Positions 1 through 7,400 of a stretch of DNA of 10,225 nucleotides are shown one piece after another. Location of the stretch: positions 1 to 10,225 of the forward strand of contig FR897824.1 of assembly GCA_000437495.1 (NCBI GenBank). Direction: 5' to 3'. Origin of the DNA: Prevotella sp. CAG:485. Lineage in GTDB: Bacteria; Bacteroidota; Bacteroidia; Bacteroidales; Muribaculaceae. A program made the translations under genes and the position numbers. Numbering within the stretch: position 1 is the first letter of the stretch; each line of letters starts with the position of its first letter. The notes beneath the pieces are model-generated. The model saw only the letters and a list, made by a program, of their open reading frames with translations. It did no database searches and was not told the DNA's origin.

Positions 1-247
1 AGTTAGCTATTTTCTGAGTAACCCTAAGGTAGCTTTTTTAATGGCCGCGAATATAGAGCGGGCGCAGGCTTTAGCCGCGAATATAGCCGCTAAGCCTGTG
101 CAAAAGCTGTTCAAAAGGGGGCGAAAAGGCGTGCAAAAAGGGTAGAGCAGGTGTGCAGCTTTCAGGTCAGTCTTAAGCCATCTGAATTTATAAACACCCA
201 ATGCAGATTTTTCTACAACCTTGTGTGCATTTTTTATACACCAAAAA
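1..247. other. Intergenic stretch without a convincing gene
   Basis: No reading frame here looks like a protein. A + strand frame is open from the window edge to a TAG at about 143-145. It would give a short basic peptide whose repeated AANI comes from the DNA repeat at 44-86; it could be the tail of an upstream gene, but I do not recognise it. A 112-codon minus-strand frame over 7-345 has no recognisable motif and crosses both GC-rich repeat DNA and AT-rich promoter-like DNA, so I do not call it. The right half (about 180-280) is AT-rich, as expected for a promoter region. Confidence 0.6.
44..86. repeat. 13-bp direct repeat, two copies
   Basis: The 13-mer GCCGCGAATATAG occurs exactly at 44-56 and again at 74-86, start to start 30 bp. 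The DNA between is GC-rich, unlike the AT-rich DNA further right. Function unknown; it may be a protein-binding pair or one of the small intergenic repeats seen elsewhere in this window. Confidence 0.6.
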
Positions 248-280
248 ATTGCTGCAATTAAAAAAAATTCATTAATTTTG
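248..280 (+). promoter_or_regulatory. Candidate Bacteroidetes-type promoter upstream of nadA
   Basis: TAATTTTG at 273-280 matches the Bacteroidetes -7 consensus TAnnTTTG at every defined position. ATTG at 248-251 matches three of four bases of the -33 TTTG box, and the 21-bp spacer is close to the usual spacing. Transcription would begin around 284-288 and leave a leader of about 215 nt before the nadA start at 501. The nearest convincing gene on this strand is nadA, so it is the likely target. The call rests on consensus matching alone. Confidence 0.45.
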
Positions 281-288
281 CAGTCCGG

Positions 289-309
289 GCGGTTGTGTTT
301 ACAAACCGC
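289..309 (+). other. Hairpin at the start of the nadA leader
   Basis: GCGGTT at 289-294 pairs perfectly with AACCGC at 304-309. One bulged G (295) and two further pairs (296/303 and 297/302) extend the stem around a four-base loop. It is followed at once by the palindrome GCAATTGC at 310-317. It sits within a few bases of the predicted transcription start, so it could stabilise the 5' end or bind a regulator. It lacks a T-run, so it is not a good terminator for + strand transcription. I could not match it to a known riboswitch. Confidence 0.4.
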
Positions 310-453
310 GCAATTGCCTGATGTTTCAACTCTAAGCCTGTTCATAATCTGTAAAGAATTTTCAGCCTCAAAATAAGTGGGAGATATGCAATAGTTTGTG
401 CTAAAAAAGTTTTGAACGTTTTCTACACCTATTATTCTTATTCTTCTCTTTAT

Positions 454-461
454 TAGGTTTA
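454..461 (+). promoter_or_regulatory. Weak second -7-like box close to nadA
   Basis: TAGGTTTA at 454-461 matches TAnnTTTG except for the last base. Transcription from it would give a leader of only about 30 nt. I find no TTTG at the right distance upstream; the TTTG at 411-414 is about 39 bp away. The DNA from about 410 to 500 is very AT-rich and ends in an A-rich run without a Shine-Dalgarno sequence, normal for translation starts in Bacteroidetes. Confidence 0.2.
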
Positions 462-500
462 AATTCTTTTACATAACTTAATAAATAAAGAAAAGAAACA

Positions 501-1454
501 ATGCCCGCAGAAGCAAAAACGCCGACCACGGCGAAGGAGTATGCCGAGGCCATCGCGGCGCTGAAGAAGGAGCGCAACGCGGTTGTCATGGCCCATTACT
601 ATCAGCGTGCCGAGATACAGGAAGTGGCCGACTACATCGGCGATTCGCTGGCCCTTGCCCAACAGGCCGCCAAAACGGATGCCGACGTCATTGTGATGTG
701 CGGCGTGCATTTCATGGCCGAGACTGCCAAGATTCTCTGTCCCCACAAGATAGTGGTAGAGCCGGCGCCCGAGGCAGGCTGCTCGTTGGCCGACAGCTGC
801 GACCCCGTAGCCTTCCGCGCCTTCATAGAAGAGCATCCCGGCCACACCGTCATCAGCTACGTCAACACCACGGCCGACGTAAAAGCACTCTCCGACATCG
901 TGGTGACCAGCGGCAACGCCCGCAAGATTATCGACTCCCTGCCCGCCGACCAGCCCATCATCTTCGGCCCCGACCGCAACCTCGGCGGATACATCAGCTC
1001 CGTAACGGGTCGCGAGATGCTTCTGTGGCAGGGTGCCTGTCATGTGCACGACCGTTTCTCGCTGCAGGGCATCCTCGACATGAAAAAAGCCCATCCCGGC
1101 GCCAAGGTGCTCGTTCACCCCGAGTGCCGCAAGCCGCTGCAGATAATCGCCGACATGGTAGGCTCCACGGCGCGCCTTTTAGACTATGCCCGAAAGAGCG
1201 ACGCCGACACCTTCATCGTCGTCACCGAGAGCGGCATACTGCATCAGATGCAGAAAGACTGCCCCGAGAAGCGCTTCCTGGCGGCACCTGCCGAAGATGC
1301 CGAGTGCCAGTGCAACGAGTGCGAGTATATGAAGATGATAACCCTGCCCAAGCTCTACACCGCCTTACGCGACCTTCAGCCGCGCGTGGAAGTGGACCCG
1401 GAGCTTGCCGCCAAAGCCCTGCGCCCTATAAAGCGCATGCTTGAGCTCAGCTAA
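501..1454 (+). CDS. nadA: Quinolinate synthase (NadA)
   Basis: NadA is a cytoplasmic [4Fe-4S] enzyme that condenses iminoaspartate (made by NadB) with dihydroxyacetone phosphate to give quinolinate, the precursor of de novo NAD. The 317-residue length is normal for the family. Family blocks appear in order: AHYYQ (31-35), DSLALAQQA (48-56), CGVHFMAETA (67-76), EAGCSLADSC (91-100), YVNTTADVKA (120-129), GPDRNLG (156-162), HPECRKP (206-212), TESGILHQM (242-250) and a C-rich CQCNECEYMKM near the end. Likely cluster ligands are C94, C180 and C274; H32, Y34, Y120, N122, H206 and E208 fit known active-site positions. The ATG at 501 follows an A-rich tract and has no SD sequence, typical of the phylum. 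No nadB or nadC is seen in the window. The stop lies inside a 9-bp repeat, and the protease gene follows 43 bp later with no terminator visible between them. Confidence 0.97.
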   Translation: MPAEAKTPTTAKEYAEAIAALKKERNAVVMAHYYQRAEIQEVADYIGDSLALAQQAAKTDADVIVMCGVHFMAETAKILCPHKIVVEPAPEAGCSLADSCDPVAFRAFIEEHPGHTVISYVNTTADVKALSDIVVTSGNARKIIDSLPADQPIIFGPDRNLGGYISSVTGREMLLWQGACHVHDRFSLQGILDMKKAHPGAKVLVHPECRKPLQIIADMVGSTARLLDYARKSDADTFIVVTESGILHQMQKDCPEKRFLAAPAEDAECQCNECEYMKMITLPKLYTALRDLQPRVEVDPELAAKALRPIKRMLELS

Positions 1455-1473
1455 ACCAGCTAAATTAGCTAAA
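1449..1473 (+). repeat. 9-bp tandem repeat over the nadA stop codon
   Basis: AGCTAAA occurs at 1449-1455, 1458-1464 and 1467-1473, a 9-bp period with two variable bases between units (CC, then TT). The nadA stop TAA (1452-1454) is part of the first unit, so the repeat grows out of the end of the gene. It fills most of the 43-bp gap to the protease ATG. A TTG at 1441 would extend the protease frame back through this repeat, but that would put about 19 low-complexity residues before a clean signal peptide. Confidence 0.6.
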
Positions 1474-1497
1474 AACCCGTTATCCAAAGCCAACCCT

Positions 1498-3756
1498 ATG
1501 ATAAAAAAACTCATTTTCACAGCCATCACCGCCTTTGCGGGGCTTAGCGCGTGGGGTGTTCCGGCCTGTCCGGAGCCGGCGCGCATCACCCAGCCCGACG
1601 GCAGCGTGGTGACCATCCGCCTGATAGGCGACGAATTCAGCAACCGCACCGTAACCACCGACGGTTACACCCTTCTGCGCAACGCCGACGGCGCATACGT
1701 CTATGCCAACCTCGGCGTTGACGGTCAGCTCACCCCCACCACCGTAGTGGCCCATGACCCCGCCCTGCGTACCCCCGCCGAGAAAGCCCTGTTGGCCAAC
1801 CTCGGCGCCAACCTCCGCGCACAGCGCACAGAAGTGCAGAAACAGCACCGCGCAGACCTGGCCCGCATGACCTCAGCAGGACTCCCCAAGGGCCTCTACG
1901 ACTACAAAAAGTTCAAGGGCCTGGTGATATTAGTCAACTTCACCGACCGGAAGTTCTCATACACCAACGCCAAAGACATCTTCACCGACATGGTGTGCAA
2001 GAAGAACTACGACGGCTACATGAACAACGCCGCGCTGCCCAGCAAGGAGGTCTACACCGGCTCCGTGCGCGACTATTTCTATGACCAGAGCCGCGGCATC
2101 TTCGACCCGCAGTTCGACGTTGTGGGTCCCGTAGACATCAACGTGTCGATGACCTATCCGCGCCAGACCTCCAACATGCAGAGCGTGATAGGCAAAGTCA
2201 TCGACGCTGCCGACGACCAGGTGGATTTCAGCAAATATGACACCAACGGCGACGGCACCGTGGATATGTTCTACGTCATCTTCGCCGGCTACGGCTCCAA
2301 CTTCAGCGGCAACAACAGCAACTACGTGTGGCCGCACGCCTGGAGCGTCAGCTATAAGTATGCCGACGGCGTACGCCTTGGCCGCTACGCCTGCTCCACG
2401 GAGTTATACGGCCGCGAGGGCAGCTCTTCCTACCTCGACGGCATCGGCACCATCTGCCACGAGTTCAGCCACGTCCTGGGCCTGATGGACGAATACGACA
2501 CCGACTATGAGGGCAGCGGCGGACAGAGCGTCGACCCCGGCGACTGGTCGCTTATGGCCGGAGGCTCATATCTCAACAAGGCCCGCACCCCGGTGGGCTA
2601 TTCGCTGATGCAGCGCTACCAGAGCGGCTTCACCGTGCCCAAGGTGGTAGCCACGGCCGGCGAATACACCCTGCGCGACATTGACGCCACCAACGACGGC
2701 CTGCGCATCAACCTCATCGACGAGCCCAAGGAGTACTTCCTGCTCGAAAACCGCCGCAAGACCGGCAACAAATGGAACTGCTACGGTCCCGGACAGGGCC
2801 TGTTGGTGTTCCGCGTAGATTCCACCAACACCAACGTGTGGACCTCTAACGACATCAACGTCAACCCGGCACACAACTATTATGAGCTGATACGCGCCCA
2901 CTACAACGGTTCAAGCGACAGCCAGGGCGACCCGTTCCCCGGCACCTACAAGGTTAAGCAGCTCAACGCCGACACAGACCCCGCCATGAAGGGATGGGGC
3001 GGCGCTGAACCGGAATTCGGCCTCGACTCTATCTGGGAAGAGGACAAGGTGATTCATCTGCGCATAAAATCTGACCAGGGCACCACGAAGTTCGAGGACT
3101 TCGAGGATATGGTCACCAACGGCAAGTACGACGAGAATGTGCAGGGCAAATTCACCAAATGGACGTTCAACAACGCCTCTGTGGAGACTCAGAGCGGCAA
3201 CAAGAAAGTGCGCATGGTGAAAGGCTCGTCGATGACCACGGCCGTCATAGAGCATGGCTGGGTTAAGCGCGTGAGCTTCGAGGTGTCGAACCCCGGCGGC
3301 ACCACTGCCTACCTGCAGCTGCAGGCCCTGAAGGATGGCACCATGACGCCCATGTCAAGCAGCTCAGGCACCATACAGATTGGCGTAAGCCCCAACACAG
3401 CCGCCAAGGCGGTGAGCTTCAAGATTCCCGACCTGGTCAACACGCGCCTTATGGTAGTGGCACGCGCCGGCTCCTCCACCGACCCCATCTACGTTGACAA
3501 TTTCAAGGTAGTGAAGGACTACGAGCTTGGTGTTGGCACGGTAGCCACGGCCGACAACGCTCTGCTTGCCACCATTGGCGGCGGCGTCATCAGCGTGAGC
3601 TGCGAGCCGGGCACACAGGTAGGTCTCTTCGACGTGCAGGGTCGTCTGCTCAGCACCGTTCGCGCCGACGAGAGCGGCCTGGCAGAGCTGCGCCCCCTGA
3701 CCCGCGGCTGCTACATAATTGTGGCCGGCGGCAAAGCACTGAAGGTGCTCTTTTGA
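1498..3756 (+). CDS. Secreted M6-family zinc metalloprotease with T9SS-like C-terminal domain
   Basis: A 752-residue exported protease of the immune inhibitor A-like M6 family. Residues 1-20 form a signal peptide (MIKK, then a hydrophobic stretch to SAWG). The next part has the M6 propeptide pattern: QPDGS, RLIGDEF, then TTDGYTLL. The catalytic domain begins near residue 139 (FKGLVILVNF). It contains a calcium-loop-like DTNGDGTVD (248-256) and the zinc site HEFSHVLGLMD (321-331), with H321, H325 and D331 as likely ligands and E322 as catalytic base. WSLMAGGSY (350-358) is the usual M6 segment after the zinc site. From about 532 a beta-sandwich-like domain starts (FEDFEDM). The last 60 or so residues (LFDVQGRLLS, RGCYIIVAGGKALKVLF) resemble a type A T9SS sorting domain, so outer-surface delivery is likely. 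ATG 1498 is preferred to TTG 1441 because it starts exactly at the signal peptide. A Cys follows VPA near the cleavage site, but the P before the A argues against a lipobox. Substrate unknown. Confidence 0.94.
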   Translation: MIKKLIFTAITAFAGLSAWGVPACPEPARITQPDGSVVTIRLIGDEFSNRTVTTDGYTLLRNADGAYVYANLGVDGQLTPTTVVAHDPALRTPAEKALLANLGANLRAQRTEVQKQHRADLARMTSAGLPKGLYDYKKFKGLVILVNFTDRKFSYTNAKDIFTDMVCKKNYDGYMNNAALPSKEVYTGSVRDYFYDQSRGIFDPQFDVVGPVDINVSMTYPRQTSNMQSVIGKVIDAADDQVDFSKYDTNGDGTVDMFYVIFAGYGSNFSGNNSNYVWPHAWSVSYKYADGVRLGRYACSTELYGREGSSSYLDGIGTICHEFSHVLGLMDEYDTDYEGSGGQSVDPGDWSLMAGGSYLNKARTPVGYSLMQRYQSGFTVPKVVATAGEYTLRDIDATNDGLRINLIDEPKEYFLLENRRKTGNKWNCYGPGQGLLVFRVDSTNTNVWTSNDINVNPAHNYYELIRAHYNGSSDSQGDPFPGTYKVKQLNADTDPAMKGWGGAEPEFGLDSIWEEDKVIHLRIKSDQGTTKFEDFEDMVTNGKYDENVQGKFTKWTFNNASVETQSGNKKVRMVKGSSMTTAVIEHGWVKRVSFEVSNPGGTTAYLQLQALKDGTMTPMSSSSGTIQIGVSPNTAAKAVSFKIPDLVNTRLMVVARAGSSTDPIYVDNFKVVKDYELGVGTVATADNALLATIGGGVISVSCEPGTQVGLFDVQGRLLSTVRADESGLAELRPLTRGCYIIVAGGKALKVLF

Positions 3757-3976
3757 GCGCGGATAAGGAGCTTAAGGAATTTAAGGAGCTTAAGGAGCTT
3801 AAGGCGGGCGCAGAGGGCAGCGGCGAGCAAGCGACTATTTACGAGGCTAAAGCCCTCGCCGGCACCAAAATTATAGCAAGCTGCAAGCTAACCATGGCTC
3901 CCAAAACTCCCATAAAACCCAAAAGCAAAAGAAAAAACCAGAAACTAAAACTTAAATTAACCTAAATAATCACTTC
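3757..3976 (+). other. 220-bp gap between protease and giant repeat protein
   Basis: The gap holds three parts: a 9-bp tandem repeat at 3764-3804, a mixed stretch to about 3900, and an A/C-rich leader from 3901 to 3976 with few G or T bases. I see no hairpin plus T-run terminator and no good TAnnTTTG box on the + strand. The giant gene may therefore be read from upstream or from an unusual promoter. A 70-codon frame at 3753-3965 overlaps the protease stop but is low-complexity (lysine, glutamate and leucine from the DNA repeat), so I do not call it. The A-rich, unstructured DNA before ATG 3977 suits SD-independent translation starts. Confidence 0.55.
3764..3804 (+). repeat. 9-bp tandem repeat just after the protease stop
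   Basis: Units of TAAGGAGCT lie head to tail at 3764-3772, 3782-3790 and 3791-3799, with a variant TAAGGAATT at 3773-3781 and a partial fifth unit TAAGG at 3800-3804. The array begins 8 bp after the protease TGA. Its period and its AGCT-TAA core resemble the repeat at the nadA end. The embedded AAGGAG resembles a Shine-Dalgarno sequence, but no start codon is suitably placed and the phylum rarely uses SD pairing. Confidence 0.7.
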
Positions 3977-4453
3977 ATGAGAAAAAAAGGATTCTTAGCA
4001 GCCATAGCGTTGCTGCTGTGCGGAGGGCTGAGCGCCCTCGGCACAATCCCTCAGGAGCTGACCCCGCGCACTGAGCCCTTGGAAGGGCAACAGGCTTATG
4101 AGTCAGTTCTGGGCACCGTGAAGCAGGAGCTTCCCGCTCAGGCTTCACCCGCTGCGGAAGTCACGTCTCTGAAGCCTGCCGCTCAGCACAACGAGCTGCA
4201 GACAAGCTTCAAGCGTCTGGCCTCCCTGAAGCAGCCCGCGCGCATGAGCAAGCCCGGCAAAGCCCCGGCCATCGACGCCCTGGCAGGACAGTACGTCATG
4301 ACGTATATGTCCCTTACCAGCACGGTGGGCGACGGCGGCTGCGGCGGTGGGCGACGGCGGCTGCGGCGGCAGCATCTCGCGCGTGGCAGGCACCGACACC
4401 CTGGTGCTCCACAACTTCTGGACTACCGGTATCGACGTCAAGGCAACCTATAA
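3977..4453 (+). CDS. N-terminal fragment of giant GLUG-repeat surface protein (frameshifted)
   Basis: The authentic start of the giant gene: ATG 3977 opens a clear Sec signal peptide (MRKKG, then a hydrophobic run to LSALG, about residues 1-22). It has no lipobox: the Cys at 15 is preceded by leucines. A Pro/Ala/Glu-rich linker follows, and then QYVMTYMSLTSTVGDGGCG starts an N-terminal beta domain. From the second copy of the 22-bp repeat (4346) the frame is wrong: it reads arginine-rich nonsense (RRRLRRQ) and stops at 4451-4453. As it stands the gene would make a 158-residue secreted fragment with about 123 genuine residues. Deleting one 22-bp copy joins it exactly to the body in the other frame (GDGGCGG, then SISRVAGTD). 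Alternatives are a real mutation, a switchable OFF state, or an assembly error. Confidence 0.8.
   Translation: MRKKGFLAAIALLLCGGLSALGTIPQELTPRTEPLEGQQAYESVLGTVKQELPAQASPAAEVTSLKPAAQHNELQTSFKRLASLKQPARMSKPGKAPAIDALAGQYVMTYMSLTSTVGDGGCGGGRRRLRRQHLARGRHRHPGAPQLLDYRYRRQGNL
4324..4367 (+). repeat. Perfect 22-bp tandem duplication that causes a frameshift
   Basis: A 22-bp unit beginning GGTGGGCGAC and ending GGCTGCGGC is present at 4324-4345 and, identically, at 4346-4367. Identity extends one base to the left and two to the right, giving 25 matching bases at offset 22. In the coding frame it spells VGDGGCG. The extra copy adds 22 bp, shifting the frame by +1 relative to the downstream body. The unit has no stop codon in any of its three frames, so copy numbers 1, 4 or 7 would keep the gene open, while 2 or 3 break it. 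Confidence 0.95.
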
Positions 4454-7400
4454 CGCCGCCGACGGCACCGTTACCATAAAGGCCCAGCAGGTCTACACCC
4501 ATTCCACCTACGGCGATATGTGGCTCGCCTTCTGCAACAACAACACAGGCAAGCCCGACTACAGCGCCGACATCGTGGGCTCCGTCAGCGACGACGGCGT
4601 CCTCACAATCTCCTCCTGGTGGGGTATCTACGTAAAGAGCGGCTCACAGGCCGGCGCTTTCATGATTGCTGCCTACAACGGCAAATATCAGAAAGCCAAC
4701 GGCACCATGACCTGCGACATCTTCAACCAGCAGACCCCCGACACCTACAACGTTGTCATCACCCAGCCGTTCGACAATCAGATTCGCGTGCTGAACTTCG
4801 GCAACTTCGGCTGCGAGGTCCTCATCGACCTCAACCGCAAAGCCTCGGGCGTCATTCACTCGCAGGTAGTGCGTCAGTATCCGGCCAACGCCGACTTCCT
4901 GTCGTGCTCCGTGGGCGGCTATCAGCTCAACGAAAGCGGCAAAGTGCAGCTTCTCAGCCCGCTGGCCAACGACATCTACCTCGACACCCTGGCAGCCGGC
5001 ACCAAGCAGACCAACACCCTGACGTGGGGTCCCTGGTCGGCCCTGAGCCGCTCCACCTCGGCAAGCTACTTCCTCGGTGCCCAGACCAACGGCAAGCTGC
5101 AGAGCGACGTCCCCATCCGCTTCCCCGTGCTCGAAGTTACCAGCTTCAAGGGCAGCGGCACAGAGGCTGACCCCTATCAGCTCAAAACCCGCGACGACTT
5201 CACACTCCTCAGCCAGATGACCGAGGACTGCGAAGACTACAACCCCAACGTGAATCCCAACCTGGCACCCCAGGCTCAGGCCTTCAAGGGCAAGTACTTC
5301 AAAGTGATGAACGACATCGACATGTCGGGCACCAACTTCACCCCCATCGGCACGAACTTCCAGAAACGCTTCGCAGGCGTGGTTGACGGCGGCAACTTCA
5401 CCATCCGCAACCTCTCCATCGACTATCAGGAAGCCTTCGCCGCCCTCTTCGGCATGTGCGACACCACCTGCGTGATCAAGAACATAAAACTCGACAACGC
5501 CAACATCCTCACGGTCAACAACTACGGCGGCTCGCTGGTGGCATGGAACTACGGCGCCATGGACAACTGCCACATCACCAACTCGGTGATAGCCGTACAG
5601 GGTCAGGTGGCAGGCGGTCTGGCCGGCCTTATCTACACCGGCATGACCAACTGCTCGGCCACCAACGTGCAGGTAACCGGCCTGGGCGGCTGGTGCGGCG
5701 GCCTGGTAGGTGAGGTACACACCATCTTCACCAACTGCTTCGCCGACAACGTTACCGTATACGCCTATCCCGGCGGCGGCACGGCAGCAGGCGGCCTGGC
5801 CGGCATGATTTCCTCATGTCAGGCTGAGAATCTGCACTTTGCCGGCACCATGAACGGCTACCGCTACGGCGCTCCCTCCACCGGCACCACCGGCATCCTG
5901 GCCGGCGGCATCACCGGTAACCTCAGCGTCAGCTCGCTGAAGAACGCCTACAGCGTCGGCACCGTTATGGGCCGCAACACTTACTGTGAAGTCGGCGGCA
6001 TCGCCGGCCGCGTATTTGGCTCAAGCATCGAGAACGCTTACTTCCGCGGCAGCATGGGCTCTTACTACTCGCGTTACGCCGGCGGTCTCACCGGCCGCGT
6101 AGTGCTCTACTCCTACCAGGGCCAAACCATCCCCTGCACCTTCAAGAACATGTATGCAGCGTGCGTTGAGGAGTTGGAGACCTATCAGTATGACCGCGTG
6201 AACGGCTGGGCCGAGACCCTCGGCAAGATTGAAGAGGGTGGCCTGGGCAGCGCTCAGAACATCTATTACAACAACCAGCTCTTCAACAAGAAGAGTCAGA
6301 ACGGCACTCCGCTCACAGCCGCTCAGCTCACCTCGGGCACCCTGCCTCAGGGCTTCGACGCTACGGCCTGGACAGCCAAAGCTGGCCAGTACCCCGTGCT
6401 GAAAGGCACCGAGAATCAGGCCGGCGCTCAGTGGGGCGCTTCGGCAGTACTCTTCAACACCGGCAACTCGGTGAACAGCGTCAGCAAGAACACCAAGCTC
6501 ACCGCCGTGGGAGCCACTCAGTTCCTTCTCTACAAAAACGGCAAAGCCGTGAAAGAGGGCTATGCCTCGAAGATTGCGGGCGACTCGCTCATCGTTACCA
6601 GCTTCGGCATCGACACTCTGCTGATTGCCAACGGCAACCAGAACTTCTTCTATGCTCTGAAGATGGCTCCGGTGCCCTTCGCCGGCTCAGGCACGGAAGA
6701 CGACCCGTATCTGATTTCCTCGAAGGCTGACCTGATATCGCTGGCCAACTTCGCCAACGTCACCAAGCAGTACTTCCCCGGCGCCTACTTCCTGCAGACA
6801 CAGGACATCGACCTGGAGCTTGACACGGCGTTCCACGGCATCGCCACCGACGCCAAGGACGCATACTCGCGCTTCGGCGGCATCTACGACGGCGGCAACC
6901 ACTACATCCACCGCTTCAAAGGCCGCGGCCTTGTGTGGGCTACGCCTCCCACCGAGACTACCCTCGGCACTCCCTCCACCGGCTCCAACGGCGGCTCGTT
7001 CGGCTATCAGGGCTTCATTGGTCGCCTCGACATTGACGGTGTGCTCAAGAACCTGCGCTTCGCCAAAGACTGCGACTTCAGCGAGCTGTGGGCAAGCTGC
7101 GGTCCGGCCGTGGGCGACAACTTCGGCACGGTGAAGAACGTGCGCAACTATGCCGACGTGGTGGCTGTGAGCTGCTGGGTTGGCGGCATCGTGGGCATGA
7201 ACGAGATGGAAGGCAGCATCATCGACTGCTACAACGCAGGCGACGTTACCTCAGGCTATAACAACGCCGGCGGCATCACAGGCCGCAACAACGGCACCAT
7301 CGACAACTGCGCCAACGCCGGCAACATCGCCGTGAAGAAGATTGCCAACTTCGGCCGTATGTACAATACAGTGGGCGGCATCACCACCAACATGACCGGC

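Noticed and set aside
7..345. 112-codon frame on the minus strand
   Set aside because: It spans the 13-bp repeats and the candidate promoter, with no motif and a composition that changes abruptly along it. It is more likely chance.
1441..1497. TTG start extending the protease by 19 residues
   Set aside because: The extension is the translated 9-bp repeat and overlaps nadA. ATG 1498 begins exactly at a standard signal peptide.
3866..3873. Minus-strand TAATTTTG box in the gap
   Set aside because: It matches the -7 consensus, but no TTTG lies at the right distance, and it would only drive antisense RNA into the protease gene.
3753..3965. 70-codon frame starting with TTG at the protease stop
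   Set aside because: The first part is the 9-bp DNA repeat translated (KELKEFKELKELK) and the rest is lysine-rich low-complexity sequence from the A-rich leader. It has no start signal or domain.
3982..3988. A7 run in the signal peptide as a slippage switch
   Set aside because: A-runs from lysine codons are common at signal peptide starts (the protease has one at 1503-1509), and the frame is intact here.
4324..4367. Programmed ribosomal frameshifting instead of mutation
   Set aside because: There is no slippery heptamer or obvious downstream pseudoknot. The frame change is fully explained by the exact 22-bp duplication.
4644..5720. 358-codon open frame on the minus strand
   Set aside because: It lies wholly opposite the GLUG coding frame. 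Its composition (rich in V, A, G, H, E) is what the GC-rich repeat codons give when read backwards. It has no recognisable motif.
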